A stretch of 64,000 nt of DNA from Ciborinia camelliae (GCA_025890175.1 JANPYM010000003.1:3613437-3677436); one strand, 5' to 3'. Positions 12,852 through 27,000 are shown, counted from the stretch's first letter. Translations and numbers: made by a program. The notes: generated by a model not told the origin, from the sequence alone.

Positions 12852-15800
12852 TCAAACCACAAAAATATTGCTAACCACGAGTCCTTGACTTTCCACATGG
12901 TATCTTCTTCGGATGCCGATGCTTTTAGCCTGTCGTAAAGCATCGACCGCTTCGTCGCCCCCTCCAATCATCACCATGCTGATTTGATGATGTCTCAAGA
13001 GTCCACCGGGGGTGAGTTGTGGTTTATCCAATAACGGTCGGATCAAATCTCGCTCTCCTTTGCTTGAGCCCCTTGGATCCTCCATCTTCTCCTGCCCCGA
13101 CTCGACATCATCTTTGTCATCTGAAACCATGATCACTAGCTTGAGACCTTTGGATGTGGGTGTATAGCTGGGGATATTGGATAGCTTTTTGGAGAATGTA
13201 CAACCGCCGCGTTTCATGACGATTATATGATGCTGTTTAACTGCTTCATCGGGAAGTTTTCCGTCGCAAGCCTCACCAGCAAAATAAATACTCGTAAATG
13301 AAAGAGTGGCTGAGGAGGTCTTGGCGGAAATAATATCTGGGGCCTCGGGTGCATTGATGAGGAGATGAGCACCTTTCCCGGTGGGCAGAACAGCCGGAAT
13401 GGTGGCGTAGGTATATGTGGGAGTAAGTTCGGGTTGTGGGAGTAAAGTAGCGGCCGGATCGCGAAGAGCAGATGTTACTTGCTGGAGGAGAGAACTTAGT
13501 AAAGTTCTATACTCTGCTAACCCTGCATTGCTTATTGATTCTTCCAAGGCTAGACCTGGGGTATCTTCGTAGATTTGATCTTCTTCGAATAAATCTTCGA
13601 AACTTCCTGACATATTTTGATTTTGATCATGAACATGTTCAAATTGTATGACTATGTCAAGCATGACTGCGTTTCTTATACGTGAAAATGAAGGATCTGT
13701 GAGATCTCCAATCACATCTCGTGGTATCAGTACCTGCTCATCCCTACCCAATGGCATATTGGCAATACTGCCCACTCTCCAAGATTCCGAGACCTGCCGA
13801 TTAACCCCGGAAGATACTTGAGTCTCATGTATCATACCCATCTTCAGACCGGATAAGCTCTTGACCAATATGCTACCATCAATTGTACGATCGAGGGTTT
13901 GTGGAATATTAAAGATGATGTTGAAACCATTTTTAGCCGCCTGGGTATTCAAAGGATTATTATTCGGAAATTCAATTGTAAAAGTAGTGGTAATTGGGAG
14001 ACGATCGCAAGTACCATTGCTTGGCATCATTGAGGTTGGTAAAGTCCATGGGAAATATGTATGATTGTTGATCTTGATATTTTCACCATCTATTGCGGCG
14101 TGATGGTTTGGAATCATATGTAACCCTATTAGACTTGACGCATGGAATAAATCCTTCCTAGCCGCTATGGAGGAGATAGTAAAAGGCAGTGGTGGTGGCG
14201 GTACAGGGCAAGTATCTCGAAGACCTGTCCTATGATTTGGTTGGACTGCTTTACTAGTTGCAGGCTTGCGAGATGCAACGGGAGGTTTCGACTTTTCTCG
14301 AGGAAGTACAAGAGGATGCCCCTCTGTCGTAAAGACATAAGAATCATCGAGGTCGTTCATCGGATGATCTGGGTCAAAGAGTAGATAAAGATATTTGGCT
14401 GTCTCTCCAAGGAAGAAACTTTCCATACGATCGCTCTTTTCTCCAGTACGCACATCTTGTAGACCTGACCAACCACATGTTGCCCAACATCTTCGTTTGA
14501 TATCTTCCAGGACCATTTCTCCGACGTGAAGATACCAGGGATCTTTCGTCGCCCGATAGAGGTGGTAATTCGATTCGATGAACTCGGGACGCCCAGGCCA
14601 CCAACCGAGTCCTCCTTCTATGTGCCCGTCGCGTACTGACCATCTTTCAGGGAGGGCTGCGTACCTTGTCCATAAAGCGGTGTATAGGAGACTAGTTTCA
14701 ATTGCTTCCTCAACCTCTCCAGCCAAAGTCAATAAACCAGGATAATAAGCTCCAAGACTATCAATCCAGAATGCCTGAGGGGAACCGGTGAGAAGATGAA
14801 CATTGACGTAATGTGGGTGGTGGGTAGGACTATATAAGTGTCTCCTAATTGCTGCATGAGCTTCGTGCCACACTGCAAGAAAAGCTTCCGGGGAGTTTTC
14901 TTCAGCACTCAGTTCGTTATAAATTGTATTTGGATCCAACCACGATTCATGCTGTTGTTGTCTATGTGTCGTTATATTGGGAGTGCCATGTCCGGAAAGT
15001 AGAATGTGGGTCTTGAATGCGTATTCGAAGAAGCTGTCAGTACCCGCACCTATCCCAGCATATGACCCAATCCATTGACCATTCTCGGCATCAATCCCTG
15101 CTCCAAGGAGTCCAATATCGCTTCGCCTATTCCAAACCGCCCAGAATGCACGCTTAGCAAGTTGCTCGAATCTTGGATCTCCGGTGAGGCGGCTCAAGGT
15201 AGTAAACTCCAATACCAAACTACCTGCTCCAGCGCTACATGTTTCAGTAATCTCAGGAACGCCTTCGTCTACAAAATCGCTAAGACCAAACCCTGTGTTG
15301 AGAGGCGAATTCACATAAAATGGTATACCATGCCTTAAATTGACTCGAGGATAAGGCATACCGGTCGCAGTATAGAAAGCGGGCAGGAGGCGCTCAGCTA
15401 AATCCAGAGCTAGGCGCAGAAGCTGTCCATCATACCTTAATCCATTCGGCCACAAAATCGAGGGTTGATTTGTTTTTGAGTTCTTTTGCGATTTGTTCTT
15501 TTTAGCTCGTGGGTGGTATCCATTTATTGGCAGGATTCCTTCCGCAAATTCATGGGCACTCAGTAACCCACCCACACCTCTGATGACCGTCTCAAAGACT
15601 TGAACCTTACTGTCCAGGTCAAAACCACGAGCGCGCAGGCCTTTCCCGGACGCTCCCTTTGTTCCATCCCCATATTGTAAGACTAAAGAGGCCACCCCAT
15701 TTTGAAAATCTTCGAGTGCTGTTGCGCCGGTTTCTTCTTGATCTGGAGGGGCAGATGCCAAAATTGCGAGAGTCGAGAGACTGTCGATCAAAGTAAGAGA

Positions 15801-16212
15801 ATAATTTCCGAGTACATCGTTTAGTTCGAGATGTCGGGGGTTTTGAGTATCTCGAGTAAGAGGGATGCAGGATACGGGCCTCAACTAGAAGATATTAGCT
15901 TCAGGTCTTGGGGACATTTAGTTATGGTCGAACCTCGTCCTCTGGGAATGCGAGATCCATATAATTATCAAACCCATGATAAAACATATCTACCGTCTCT
16001 TTCCGCAACTCCGCAATGCGCGCAGGCGTCATTGCATTGACCGGAGCGAGCCATATTGTGAACAGAGGGAGTAGTAGCAGGAACCATCTTAAGCCGAAAA
16101 TGGAGATTGACTGACTGCTGGAAGGGAAGCCCAGCCAACCTCGTAGCCATCGCAGTGGCATCACCGATGCTTCGTTATGAAAGAAGGCATGTGAGCTCAA
16201 TGAAAATAGCAA
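12852..16212 (-). CDS. EDEM-type GH47 alpha-mannosidase-like protein with PA domain
   Basis: ER degradation-enhancing mannosidase-like protein (Mnl1/Htm1, EDEM family) that trims glycans on misfolded glycoproteins for ERAD. Two exons, 15934-16212 and 12852-15884, encode 1,103 aa; the junction restores FPEDE-LRPVSC, a conserved EDEM segment. An N-terminal hydrophobic segment (LRWFLLLLPLFTIWLA, about 43-58) is a signal peptide or anchor. The GH47 domain spans about 65-615 with LNDVLGNYSLTLIDSLSTLA, GTDSFFEYAFK (about 376) and ESFFLGETAKYLYLLFD (about 582). The closing TTEGHP motif is near 612. A protease-associated (PA) domain lies at about 935-1015 (YFAGEACDGKLP, IIVMKRGGCTF). The protein is longer than yeast Htm1 and closer to EDEM3-like layouts. 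There is no C-terminal HDEL. An alternative in-frame start at M18 would bring the hydrophobic segment nearer the N-terminus. Confidence 0.92.
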
Positions 16213-17238
16213 TTCACAATACTGCGAACTTGGAACTGCGAACTGCGGTGAACTGCCAATATGGTTAAATGTTCAAGACTTCGATTTAAACTATATGAAT
16301 AATATAACAAAGAACCAAGGTGAGATTGATTACCTAGGGTAAGTAGGTAATAAAATGGGTATGTGTCTATTGTTTGGGTAAGAGGGAGGGGAGGAGGAGG
16401 GGAGGGAAGTGAAGGGGAGGGATGGTATATAAGTAAGGTAGGATATTATAGTACTGTCTGTATGTATCAATTATAAACTCAAAGAAATTAGTAACGATCT
16501 GGCTAAAACCGGCCAATTGGTCTGGTCCTAAAGTAAAAATCCGCGCTTGGGACGGACCCCTCTTTTTTACCCAGGTAGCTTGACGACATCAATAATGTGA
16601 TGGATCCATGTGGACAGACTCCCGTCCGTACATCTGATTGTATTTCCAATCAAATAAAATCAGATGAAATAAAATATTTATCTATTTATTATACTTGTAT
16701 GGGTTATCACCATTTGTTCCTATTCTTCACATCTTGTTATTTACTAGGTATTTACCTAATCATTCAAAACATTTAAAAACATATGGTTTTATTATAGAAT
16801 AGATGCGAATAAATTTATATGTATTTGATGTATTTAAATATTCATTTTTGGTCATTCAATTTTGCCCTGGTCGCTGCTTTCAAACGCCACAGGCCCAGCC
16901 ACGACCATGATCGACCAAACACCACATCATAGGTACTTCTTTCTTTAACCCTCAGTAAACCAACAACACCACGCAACAATATCAACCATCGTGAAAACTC
17001 TCCAGAAAAGCACAATGATTTGGGAATCGACCATTAACTCAACAATCATCACCCATCATCAATCACATCTCCCGTCTATCACAGAGCAGAGCCAGCTCTC
17101 CAAAATGAAACCAGTCTTCAATGCCTTCATCATCCTTGCATCATCATGATTATCTCTTTCGTCCGAATTACTTCAGGCCCTCAACATCACAATCCATGCT
17201 TCTCCCTAAACTCTCCCTCTCCCTCTCATCATATTGAT
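16213..17238. other. Intergenic region
   Basis: 1 kb upstream of the mannosidase gene and downstream of the small gene at 17,239. It has a GA-rich stretch (16380-16430) and AT-rich DNA (16640-16860). No gene supported. Confidence 0.5.
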
Positions 17239-17662
17239 TCATACACACCAAGTAGGATAGTATGAGTATGGCATCGGATATGTAGGATATGTCTGAATTG
17301 GGCTTGGACATTGAGAAGCGTAATCATAAATGAAAGCTTCCTCTTGTTGGTATTCGATCTGTTCCTGCTCGGATCGCTGGAAGATACGAAGTCAGTATTA
17401 TATCGAAAACGAGGTTTTGACAGCGACAGTATTGCTACTTCGATTCAATTGCATCCAGGTTGAGAATTTTACTTACGATGGGACAATCCATGTGAGCCAA
17501 ACTGTTCTGCCTCCTGGGGAGAGATATGCTGAATTCTCGACATCGTCTATGGCTGATAATCTTTTTATGATTTTTCTGCCACCTCTTGAGCCTCGTACAA
17601 ATGTAAACGCTAGTGCTTGATTCGTTGCAGCCTGTACAACGGACTTCTTGCTCCACGCACAT
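17239..17662 (-). CDS. Small Cys-containing hypothetical protein
   Basis: Not recognised by name. Two exons (17477-17662 and 17239-17376) joined by a 100-nt GTAAGT...CAG intron encode 107 aa. The first exon starts MCVEQEVRCTGCNESSTSVY and carries a basic middle (KRWQKNHKK, SHRRCR). The second is Gln/Glu then Pro/Tyr rich (QEQIEYQQEEAF, PTYPMPYSYYPTWCV) and stops in frame. Both exon boundaries fall in phase 0, and the tail has the biased composition of real coding sequence. I infer that it belongs to the class of short fungal MC-starting proteins with paired cysteines. Function is unknown; there is no signal peptide. Confidence 0.6.
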
Positions 17663-19367
17663 CTTGTCCTAGTGGAAGATGTCGATGGGGATTCAATTAT
17701 ATGTGAGATTGAACGGGGGAATTGAACGAGGAGATTGAATGAGCGAGATGGGTGGATCGTTTGGGAGCAATTGCTGCATTTGTTGAATAACCGTCACGAA
17801 TTCATGGTCTGCCTATTCAGAATTCAAAAGTTTGAAATCGTAGAGATAAACCCCTTGTTTTTATGTTCATAGCTACATGAAAAATGTACTACTTTATTTG
17901 ACAGAATCACATGAGAATCATACACGTATCAATCATAAACCAAGTGGTGCATTTCTACTCGAGCCCAACAACGCATAGAAGATGACCAGGCATCTTAATG
18001 GCGGTTCACACCCCACCCTCAATTATTATCGGCTAAATCGTTTGCTGCCAAATTGACCACTATGTAGTCACGAATGTTTAAATCACAAAGGCAATGTCAA
18101 ATAGGATTTCTCTATTCGTAACAGCCATGCATTTTACGTACTGGTACACGAGAAAAACCAGAAAATGTATTGCTTTTTAGTGGTGGGGGAAAATACAGAG
18201 CCTGCTGTTGATCAAGAATCGTCAGAGTATACTCATGCCCATGTCTAACAAGGAAAAAAAATCATTTTAAAACCACCCAACTGGATGACCCTTTGTACCC
18301 CGATGACGATAATGTAGGATTGAAGGTTCGTTGGCACATGTTGTGTTATTTCAATGTACAAATTTGAGTTGAGGTTTGTGAAGCAATACTTCAAGTGTCC
18401 GCATGAATATGATATTCATAACATGTTTCAATAACGCGGTGAAGCAGGCTGGAATTTTTGAGCATGAAGCGATTCGTGATATAAAGTTAGTTTTCGCTGA
18501 CTGATTTATCTACATCTTCATCTATCGAATTATCAAATCGCTATGTCACCGTGTCAGTGTTCCCCAAGTTCTGCGGAATAACAGGAGCGGTATGAATGGA
18601 CATGATCTTTTTCATGCTAGGTGCTTCTTGCCATTGATCCCACCGATTTGCAATCTTTGGTCTATTTCAGCAATCATAGCCATAAAGATCATGATTCCCC
18701 AAAATTATGGGTGATTGTCCGGTGATTATTCTCTCCATCTTGCCCTTCTTCCCACGGCTGGATATATGCTATGCTTCTAACTTTCTCCTTATCGTTTCCT
18801 ACTCTAGCACCCTGTCTGAAGGTGAAATCAGGTTTGTGTCCTTTTTCTTATGGTTTTCTTCGTACTTTTGACAGCTGACATTATCGAAATAGTATCTTAA
18901 ATGTGTGGATTTTGAAAGCGATATCATTATGCGCATTAACAAGTCTTTTGCAAGGATTGTGATGTCGAACTACTCGGTAGGTACTTCATTAGAGTATTTG
19001 GTAATAATTCATGAACCCGATGAGCGCCGGCGACTGTTAGTCACTGGCCCGAACTAGCCCAATCTTTCAGGCAAGTATATCTTTATGTGTGTCACCAAGA
19101 TTACCTTTTTTACCGATTCTCATGGTGGAATATTTTCCATGAATACCGGAATTTTCAGGGGTTTTGGGATTTTAATGTATTCATTTAGTCACAGTCCTTT
19201 TTTCCCCAATGACCCTAGGCTAAGGATTTTTGTCCACTTCTCTTACCTGCTACACGATATTCCCTTCATCAAAAACCACCCCGAGAAAAATCCAAACGTA
19301 CGCATACAGACACCAGCGTTTAAAACGATACACACAACATAGTTTAGAACACATCGCTGCTATCAAA
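17663..19367. other. Intergenic region
   Basis: 1.7 kb of moderately AT-rich sequence between two divergently placed small genes. I see no coding exon, RNA gene or repeat that can be supported. Confidence 0.5.
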
Positions 19368-19897
19368 ATGTGTACAGATAATGTTCCCATCCAGTGCAAA
19401 GATTGTTCTGAAATCTTCTACATGGTCGAGCCTTGCGACAAGTACAAAAAGTCACCAGACTCTACAATTACTTCCGATGACGGCCAACAAGGTGTTGGCA
19501 AGGAGAAAACATACCGAGATTGCGTCGACTATAAAGAGTATTCAGAGGATGGACCACCAAGAAAAGAAGAGTTTCCTGAAGGTAGTCATGACTGTAAGGC
19601 GGCGCAGCCTGTGCAAAACGACACCCTAACTGAAGTATGTTCCGTTCCGTCCCGTTTCGTTTTGTTATTCTTTTTTGTTTTCCTTTTTTTTATAAAAAAA
19701 ACCCCTTTCGTTCTTGGGAGTGGCGAATGATGCTGACGTATAAGTTGGAGTCGGGGTGGGAGTTGGATACGAATGGGAAGCCAGAGACGGGGTCAGACTT
19801 GGAGTTGGTGGAGTCGGTGATGGGGTTGGAGAGGGGGATGGAGATAGAGAGACAGTCGAAGATTAATGGAGTATCGAATACAGGGGAGGGGCTTTGA
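19368..19897 (+). CDS. Small acidic Cys-containing hypothetical protein
   Basis: Not recognised. Exon 1 (19368-19634) starts MCTDNVPIQCKDCSEIFY. It holds a CxxC pair plus further Cys residues in a charged, Lys/Glu/Asp-rich context (KEEFPEGSHDCKAAQ) and ends at a GTATGT donor. A pyrimidine-rich intron of 86 nt leads to a possible second exon, 19721-19897, with the same phase (WRMMLTYKLESGWELDTNG...) and an in-frame stop, 147 aa in total. Exon 2 lies in GA-rich low-complexity DNA and is the weaker part of the model. Like the gene at 17,239 it begins Met-Cys. Confidence 0.4.
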
Positions 19898-21023
19898 AGA
19901 AGTAGGAGGGAGATGCGGGGGGTTGAATAGTTATGCGTGGGGAGGGGTGGAGAGGGGTGGAGAGGGGTGATGGGTTGATGGATATCTAGTGATGGGTTGA
20001 TGGAGGGTGATGAGTGAATGAATAATGATGGGTGGATGGATTTACTAAGAGGGGTTGATGGGTTGTTTTAGTTAGCTATTGAGGGACTGGATGGTTTAAT
20101 AATGAGGGGAATGCAGAAAGGGTGGGAGTTTGAATTTGCTACAGGATGGATAACGCGTGACTTTCTAGAAAATGGAATACTCTATGGTTTCTACATTCTT
20201 TTCCTGGGGGAACAAATATCAATTCGCGGAAAGGGTTTGAAACTGCATAATTCTTGGAATGAGATTGCTTATTCAATATTGATCTTCTCAATAGGTCATA
20301 ATGTGATGAATAAATTCAATATGCGAAAGCATTTCATAGGTATCTTCCTACATTCATCCATTCATCTATGTACATAATAAACAATACGCTACATGCATAC
20401 ACCAGACAGAATCACTTCATATCCATCCATCCATCTATCCATCTATCCATACACCCACTCACACTCACGCCTGTATCCATATACAGCACCCGCAAAATAT
20501 GCAAATAAACTCTCATCACCACCACCATCATCATCATCATCAGGACGGGTAGGGAAATGAAAGGGGGCATATAAATGAGAGGGGATAAATAAATGAATTC
20601 TCGAATCTCGGAAAGGAGGGAGAGGGACGGGACCTTGAATTAGGAGGGGAGGGAAAGGAAAGGAAAGTAAGAAATCATTGGCTTGCTCCATATTCTTATT
20701 ATTTACTTTCTTTGAGTCGTCGTGGATTAGGGAAGGATGGGGATGGAATGATATGATATGATATGATATGATATGATATGGCACAGTAGTACTGTGAGAC
20801 AAATATCAATTGATGATAAAAAAGTCATGATACGAAAACCAACAAGATATTGAGGCTACATATTCTTCCTTGGCATTTTGTACTCTTGAATCAAGATAAA
20901 AAATCATAAGGTTATCATATCAATTGACAGTAAATCATTCAATTCAATTCATTTCAACGCCAAACAAAAGCCCATATCTAGAAATCTATACCCTTAGTCG
21001 CGCACTCTAACTCTAACCCTTAC
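19898..21023. other. Intergenic region left of the PKS cluster
   Basis: 1.1 kb with GGTTGATGG-type repeats (19920-20060), CATC runs (20420-20455) and an ATGAT pentamer run near 20747-20780. It separates housekeeping genes from the polyketide cluster. No supported gene. Confidence 0.55.
20747..20780. repeat. ATGAT pentanucleotide run
   Basis: About six tandem copies of ATGAT/GATAT. Confidence 0.85.
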
Positions 21024-24000
21024 CTAGCCCATAGCAGATTTGACAAAAGAGGCCAATTTACCAATCTTCGGACCCTCCTCCACCATCGAAAAATGATTAA
21101 CATCATCCAAAACCTCCACCTTCAAATTCTCCTCTCCAACCAACTCTCTCCATCCGCTCCCGCTAAAATCTACACGGTTGTTCAGCAGCCACAGCATTTC
21201 TCTCGGATCATCCTCCCTCAATTCCGGTCGAGGATCACTGGGATTCTTACAGATGCCATCGCGCGCATATATCATATGCGTCTCCAGCGGCGGACCCTGG
21301 AAAGGCTTCACGACATAGCGATCCAACGACGCGATAAACGCATCGAAATGCGGACGAAGCCACGCCGGAGGTGCGTGCCCGGCACTCCCGAAAATGCCCA
21401 CCCGCTCGAAGAAATCATACATGCGCTGAGGGGGGTTCTCCAGCCCCACGGGGTTGGGCGAATCGATGAGGATGAGCCGCGCGATCTTCTCGCCGCAGTG
21501 CGAAAGTTGTTGCGCCGCTTCGTACGCGAGGATCCCCCCCGCCGACCACCCGCCCATGTAGTACGGGCCGTGCGGTTGCCGGCGCCGCATCTCCGTAATG
21601 TATTTGCGTGTCATGTCTTCGAGGGACCACCCGATCATGTCGTGGGGCGTCTTCATCCATGGACAGTTTAGTCCGTACACGGCAATGTCGCGTGAGATTC
21701 GTGGGATCGATGCATACGATGTGGCGGATCCTGAACCATCTGGAAACAAGAATAGAAACTTGCTGCATGTTTTGGCATTGCCCTGAAGGATGACCGAAGT
21801 TGCAGTGGCTTCCTTCATCGCGGTATGGATATTGTCGGAGCTGTTAGTCTGGTGATTTGATGTGATAGGGGCTGGTGTTGTATCGTTTGACTGTCTTGTT
21901 TCTATACTCAACGCATTTTCAATGTCCTTCAAAGTATCGCACTCTTGGAGCAAATTTGCAGGGAGTTCCATATCCAAAGTTTCACCAAGCTTCCCCATAA
22001 TCGTTAGACCTAGCAAAGAATCCATGCCTAGCTCAACGAGGGCCGTCGAACTTGTTATTTCGCTGGCGTCCACACCAATTTCTTCGGCAATCACCGAGCG
22101 AATAACAGAAATTATATCGTCACCAGAAACGATTGAAGTCATGCTTGTTGCATCACTAGCACTGGATTCAGAGGTATATCCTGAAGCGTCTGGTTCTGGT
22201 GACGCATAGCCACTGTCTCGATTTAGGAAATTGGTAAGTTCCCTGACAGTAGAATATTGGGCAAACATCGTTGATTGAATTTCAAGCCCAAGCTCTTCTT
22301 GGATCCTCCCGGATATTGTCAATGAGAGGAGCGAGTCGATTCCAAAATCGGCAAACTCATTGTCAGGATCAAGAGCTACCGTATCGAGACCGGCCTCTTG
22401 TGAAATGATCGCCATTACCTTTGTAACAATACCACTTGCAGGTTTTCTTGATGGTTTGCTGGACGTATTCATTTGTGGCGCTGCTGCTTTGGCGTCAACA
22501 GTTCGGACTGACGCAGTTGGTTTCATCTGCGATGATGTTTCTGCGCCGATATTTTTAGATTTTGTCGTCGTACCCGGAGTCTGTGATTTTGAAGGAAGCA
22601 ACTGGTTTAAAACGTGACGTGGAATAGCTTGGAACTAGATCCAGTTAGTCATTTGTCTTTTATGGTGAACATGTTCGCCACTTACTCTTACACCTTCGAA
22701 AACTGCCACAACGACTCCCTCGTCGAGTATATATGTGTCTCCCATATATGTTGTTCCACTTTCAAGCTGCATTCTGTTGTAAGTTTGGTATGTCTTGCCC
22801 CTTTCAAACTTTCTAGAACATCGCAATGCGTCCCACCCATGATTGATATAGACTACCTCTTTGGAAAGCACGTTGTCATTTCCGTTCATTATAAAACCAG
22901 CAATATGCCCCAGATTGTCGATCCAAATGGGATTAAAGTAGAAGCCCCCATCGTCGACCTGGAAGGATACACTTGCTGTCGCTTCATATTGGTTCGAATC
23001 CAGTACAACTTCCTGGAAACTTTTATATTTCGAGTCGTAATCCACCAGAGCAGAGAACAACTTATACACCATTCCAGTTTTCATCTTGTGAGATTCTCCC
23101 GAGTCAACTCCAATATTTAGGGAGTTGATTCTACTCTTGATGAGATACGAGTTGCGGTTCCATTCTTGAGACCAGCCTTGGTTATTGGTGATTCGAACAA
23201 CGCATGTCGCATGATCAGCGATCTTTTTGCCAACGGAGTTGACGCTGAAATAGGAAAGAGATACAGTTGAACTGGCCCAGTTTGCGGTTGCTGAAACCCG
23301 AAGTAACTGTGGATTCCCATCCGAGACCGCGATGAGAGGTCTTGTAGCGTTCATGTCTCCACAATCAAGTCCCTTATTTGGGTCTTCCATGCCATTTGTC
23401 TTGAGCATATGATTTACCATGGTCAGAGCAATGTCGGCATAGAGAGATGACGGACAGAGAGGCACTCCGTTCACTCTGTGGCCTTGGATCACGAAAGAAA
23501 GTCGTGGATCGTGGATATTCGACTCCGCAAGAAGAGTTGACGCCTCTGTACCATTGCTCTGTTCAACCACTCGTTGTACAGATGGTGAAATCCAGATAGC
23601 TTCATGTTTGTCTTCGGTAGGAGTAGAAACCGTTTTGACTGTTGGAGTATCTCCTTTCGTGAGACAGAAATCATTGCGATAATCAATCCAATAGTTCTTT
23701 AGGTCCCAGCTATATCTCGGCAGCTCAAGAACTTGAAGAGATTTCTTGAAGTCTCGGTGATATTCATCCCATTGGATATCTATCCCATTCAAGTATAACA
23801 GCTCCAGTGAACTCGTCAGTACATCCCAAGTATCTTTACCTTTTCTCAATGACGGCATCGTCACAGTCTGTGAACCTAATGTCCCTTTGACCATACTTGA
23901 ACAGAGTGGATGAGGTCCAATTTCGAGCCATAAAGTACGTTCATCGATGATAGATGAAGAACTTATTGACTCCAGTGCACTCTGGAAGTTAACAATACCT

Positions 24001-27000
24001 CGACATGCTTTTACGAGATACGAGGCATCTAATTCATCTCCATCTGAAATTACTTGCTCGAATAAAGGTGATGCAAAAGGAACAGAAGGAGCATTGAAAT
24101 TAATGCCCTTGCTTGCTTTGTGGAATGGCTCCAAGATGGAATCAACTTGTGAAGAGTGGAAAGCATACGGCATATCCAACTTAACACATTCGTGACCCGT
24201 GGACTTGAACTCATGCATCAACTGAACAATCTCATCGACCGGCCCGCTAATGACCGTTCCAGTTGGTTGATTCAGACATGCAATTTCGCAAGATGTTCCA
24301 GCTAGAAACGGTTTTATCGCATATTGTGTCGCTTTAATGTGTAACATAGCATTTGTACCTCTGCTGCAATGCTTCAGTAATAATTCTGCTCTAGTACCAA
24401 CGAGATATATAGCATCGCTAGCTGTCAAGACACCCGCGGCATAAAGAGCAGCATATTCGCCGAGACTATGTCCGATAGTCAAAGCAGGTTGCACACCCCA
24501 AGAATTCCAGAGTTGAGACATTGCCATTTGCACACATAAATGAGCTAAATGTGTGACAATTGGCTCCAAATCCTTGATCTGTTCGTCAGATATACGACCA
24601 TCCACCAAGGGCAAAAAGCTCGGGAAACCTTGCTGTTGTGCGATACGATCAAATCGGGTGATGTCTGCTTTGAAGTGCGATGATGACTCAAAGAGCTGTT
24701 TACCGAGTCCAGAATAAAGGGTGCCTTGACCGGTAAAAACAAATACGACTCTGGGAATCTTCGTTGAATTTGCAATAGGCTTCACCGCCGAAGTGTCTCT
24801 TTTCGACTTGAGTGACTCTAGAAGTGACTGGATGTCTGATGCCGAACAAATAATACGATAATTATGTTGCGACCTTCTCGCTGTACTGGTGTATGATAAT
24901 GAAGATAAAGAAACTTGATTTCTCTGGAGATGAGTAATGAGTAAATCAAAGTTCCCCTGTAGAGACTTTGGAGTTCTTGCCGTAACTGTGACGGGGTACA
25001 CAGTACGAGGATCTTGGAAGTTATAGTCCGATCGTTGCATTTCAGGATCCTCTAGAAGCAGAGCAGTGTTTCCTCCAGCGGCACTGAAGTTATTCAAGAA
25101 CACCGCTCTCTTTCCTCTCGCTGAATCGGACCGGTGCCATGGAGTTGGCTGCGTGGCAATATTGACATTGCGATCCTTGAGATCTAGTGGGTAATTGTGA
25201 TTTATCTTCGTCTTAATCCCGCAATGTGGAGGGATCTCATTCATCTTCATCATCATCAAGATCTTAATGAGGGAAGATACCCCCGAAGCAGATTCAGCAT
25301 GTCCAACGTTGGCTTTGGCAGAGCCGATGTATAGTGGATGGTGTGGATTGCGATCAAGACCCGGTACAAAGGCTGATATAACTGATTTCATCTCTGTGGC
25401 GTCTCCGGCTTGCGTTCCTGTGCCATGCATTTCGATGTAACTGACGTCCAGCGGATTGGCATCAGCATGTCTCATCACTCGTTGGAATACTGATAATTGA
25501 TCCCCTTCATGTGGTCTTGTAATGGAATCTGTTTGACCGCAATGGTTCGTATATGATCCGCGAATGACGCCAAAGATAGGGTCACCATCGGCCTCTGCAT
25601 CCTCAAGCCGTTTCAGAATGACGGCCCCGACAGCATCAGCTCTACAGTAACCACTAGCTCCATCATCAAATGCATTGCAATTGCCTATTAAAGATTAGTT
25701 CAACTTCAAAATCAACAATATCACGATTTTCATACCTGTGGTTGATAGAAAGTGACCGCGATCCAAACCTGCAAAGTTATCGGGATTTGTGAGGACATTC
25801 GTACCTCCAGCAACAGCGCTGTCACAGTCACCTCTCCATAATGATCCGCATGCTGTCTGAATCGCAGCCAAACTAGACGAGCACGCCGTGTCTATACTCA
25901 GACTAGGGCCAGAAAATCGATAGAAATAGCTTAGTTCAGATTAGCAAATGCCCGGCATCCATTTGACTTGAGACCGACGAACCTAATTCTACCCGGAACA
26001 AATGCACGATTTCCGCCGGGTATGAAATACGTATCAATATCTTGACCACTATTTACTTCTCTCCAGTCGTCGCTAGTTACCCCAAAGAAAACGCCAATCC
26101 TATCTTGCTGCGTGGAAGGAGTCCTATTCGTAACCATTCCCGCCATTTCCATAGCCTCATAGGTAACCGTGATAGCTAATCTCTGGGCCGGATCTGTATT
26201 TTGACATTCTCTTGGAGACATATTGAAGAATCGAGCATCGAATAACCCAGGCTCATTAATAAAGCAACCATACTGAACTCTACTCGTGTTTTTACTTTTG
26301 CCAGCGGCATCAAAATGCGTCTTCCAGTTGAAGCGATCAGGAGGAATGGTACGGTGAACATCTCGGCCGTCTCGGAGTAATTGCCAGAATTCTTCGTTAG
26401 AAGCGGCCTCTGGGAATCGACCAGAATATCCAACTATGGCAATATTTGAATGCTCAAATTTTCCTGAGGGTTGCATAGATGGTGATACCGAATTTGTTGT
26501 ATTGAGCACGTCGCGAATAGTAACAGCCGTTTTCGTAGATTGATTCAACGCCGTGGATAATAATTGAGTGGCGTTCGAAAGGACTGGAAATATGTCAATC
26601 GTCTCGAAAGATTTACCAATAAATGATGAACTTTTAAAATGTCCAAGAACATCATTCCAGTGAATTTTGTCACATATTGCATCCGAGACTGCTTTGCGGA
26701 GAAGTTCTTTCAGATTCTCGGCAAGGATGACCTCTCCAGAACTTGCAGATAATAGGGGTATTCTAGGCTTGTAATGTTCCAGGAATTCATCGTGAAAATC
26801 CCCCAGAATTTCCTCGATATTGCTGGGTGCAAAAATATGTGAAGCATGGTATGGAGAATGTATGGGCAGGGGGTGTGTTTTGAGTGATGACGTCTTCTGC
26901 AGTTCTTTCAAAACACTAGGCGGGCCGCTGATTGTAACATTTGTTGGTGTAACTGCACTTAGATATGGCCGAGAACTAGGGGGAAGATTCTGCCATTATC

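Noticed and set aside
17330..17620. Plus-strand 96-codon frame
   Set aside because: It overlaps the better-supported minus-strand two-exon gene, has no features and ends in mixed composition.
20443..20802. Minus-strand 119-codon frame rich in His, Ser and Ile
   Set aside because: Derived from CATC and ATGAT microsatellites; no domain features.
21093..21671. Plus-strand 192-codon frame opposite the PKS thioesterase
   Set aside because: It is antisense to a well-supported catalytic domain and open only because that stretch is GC-rich.
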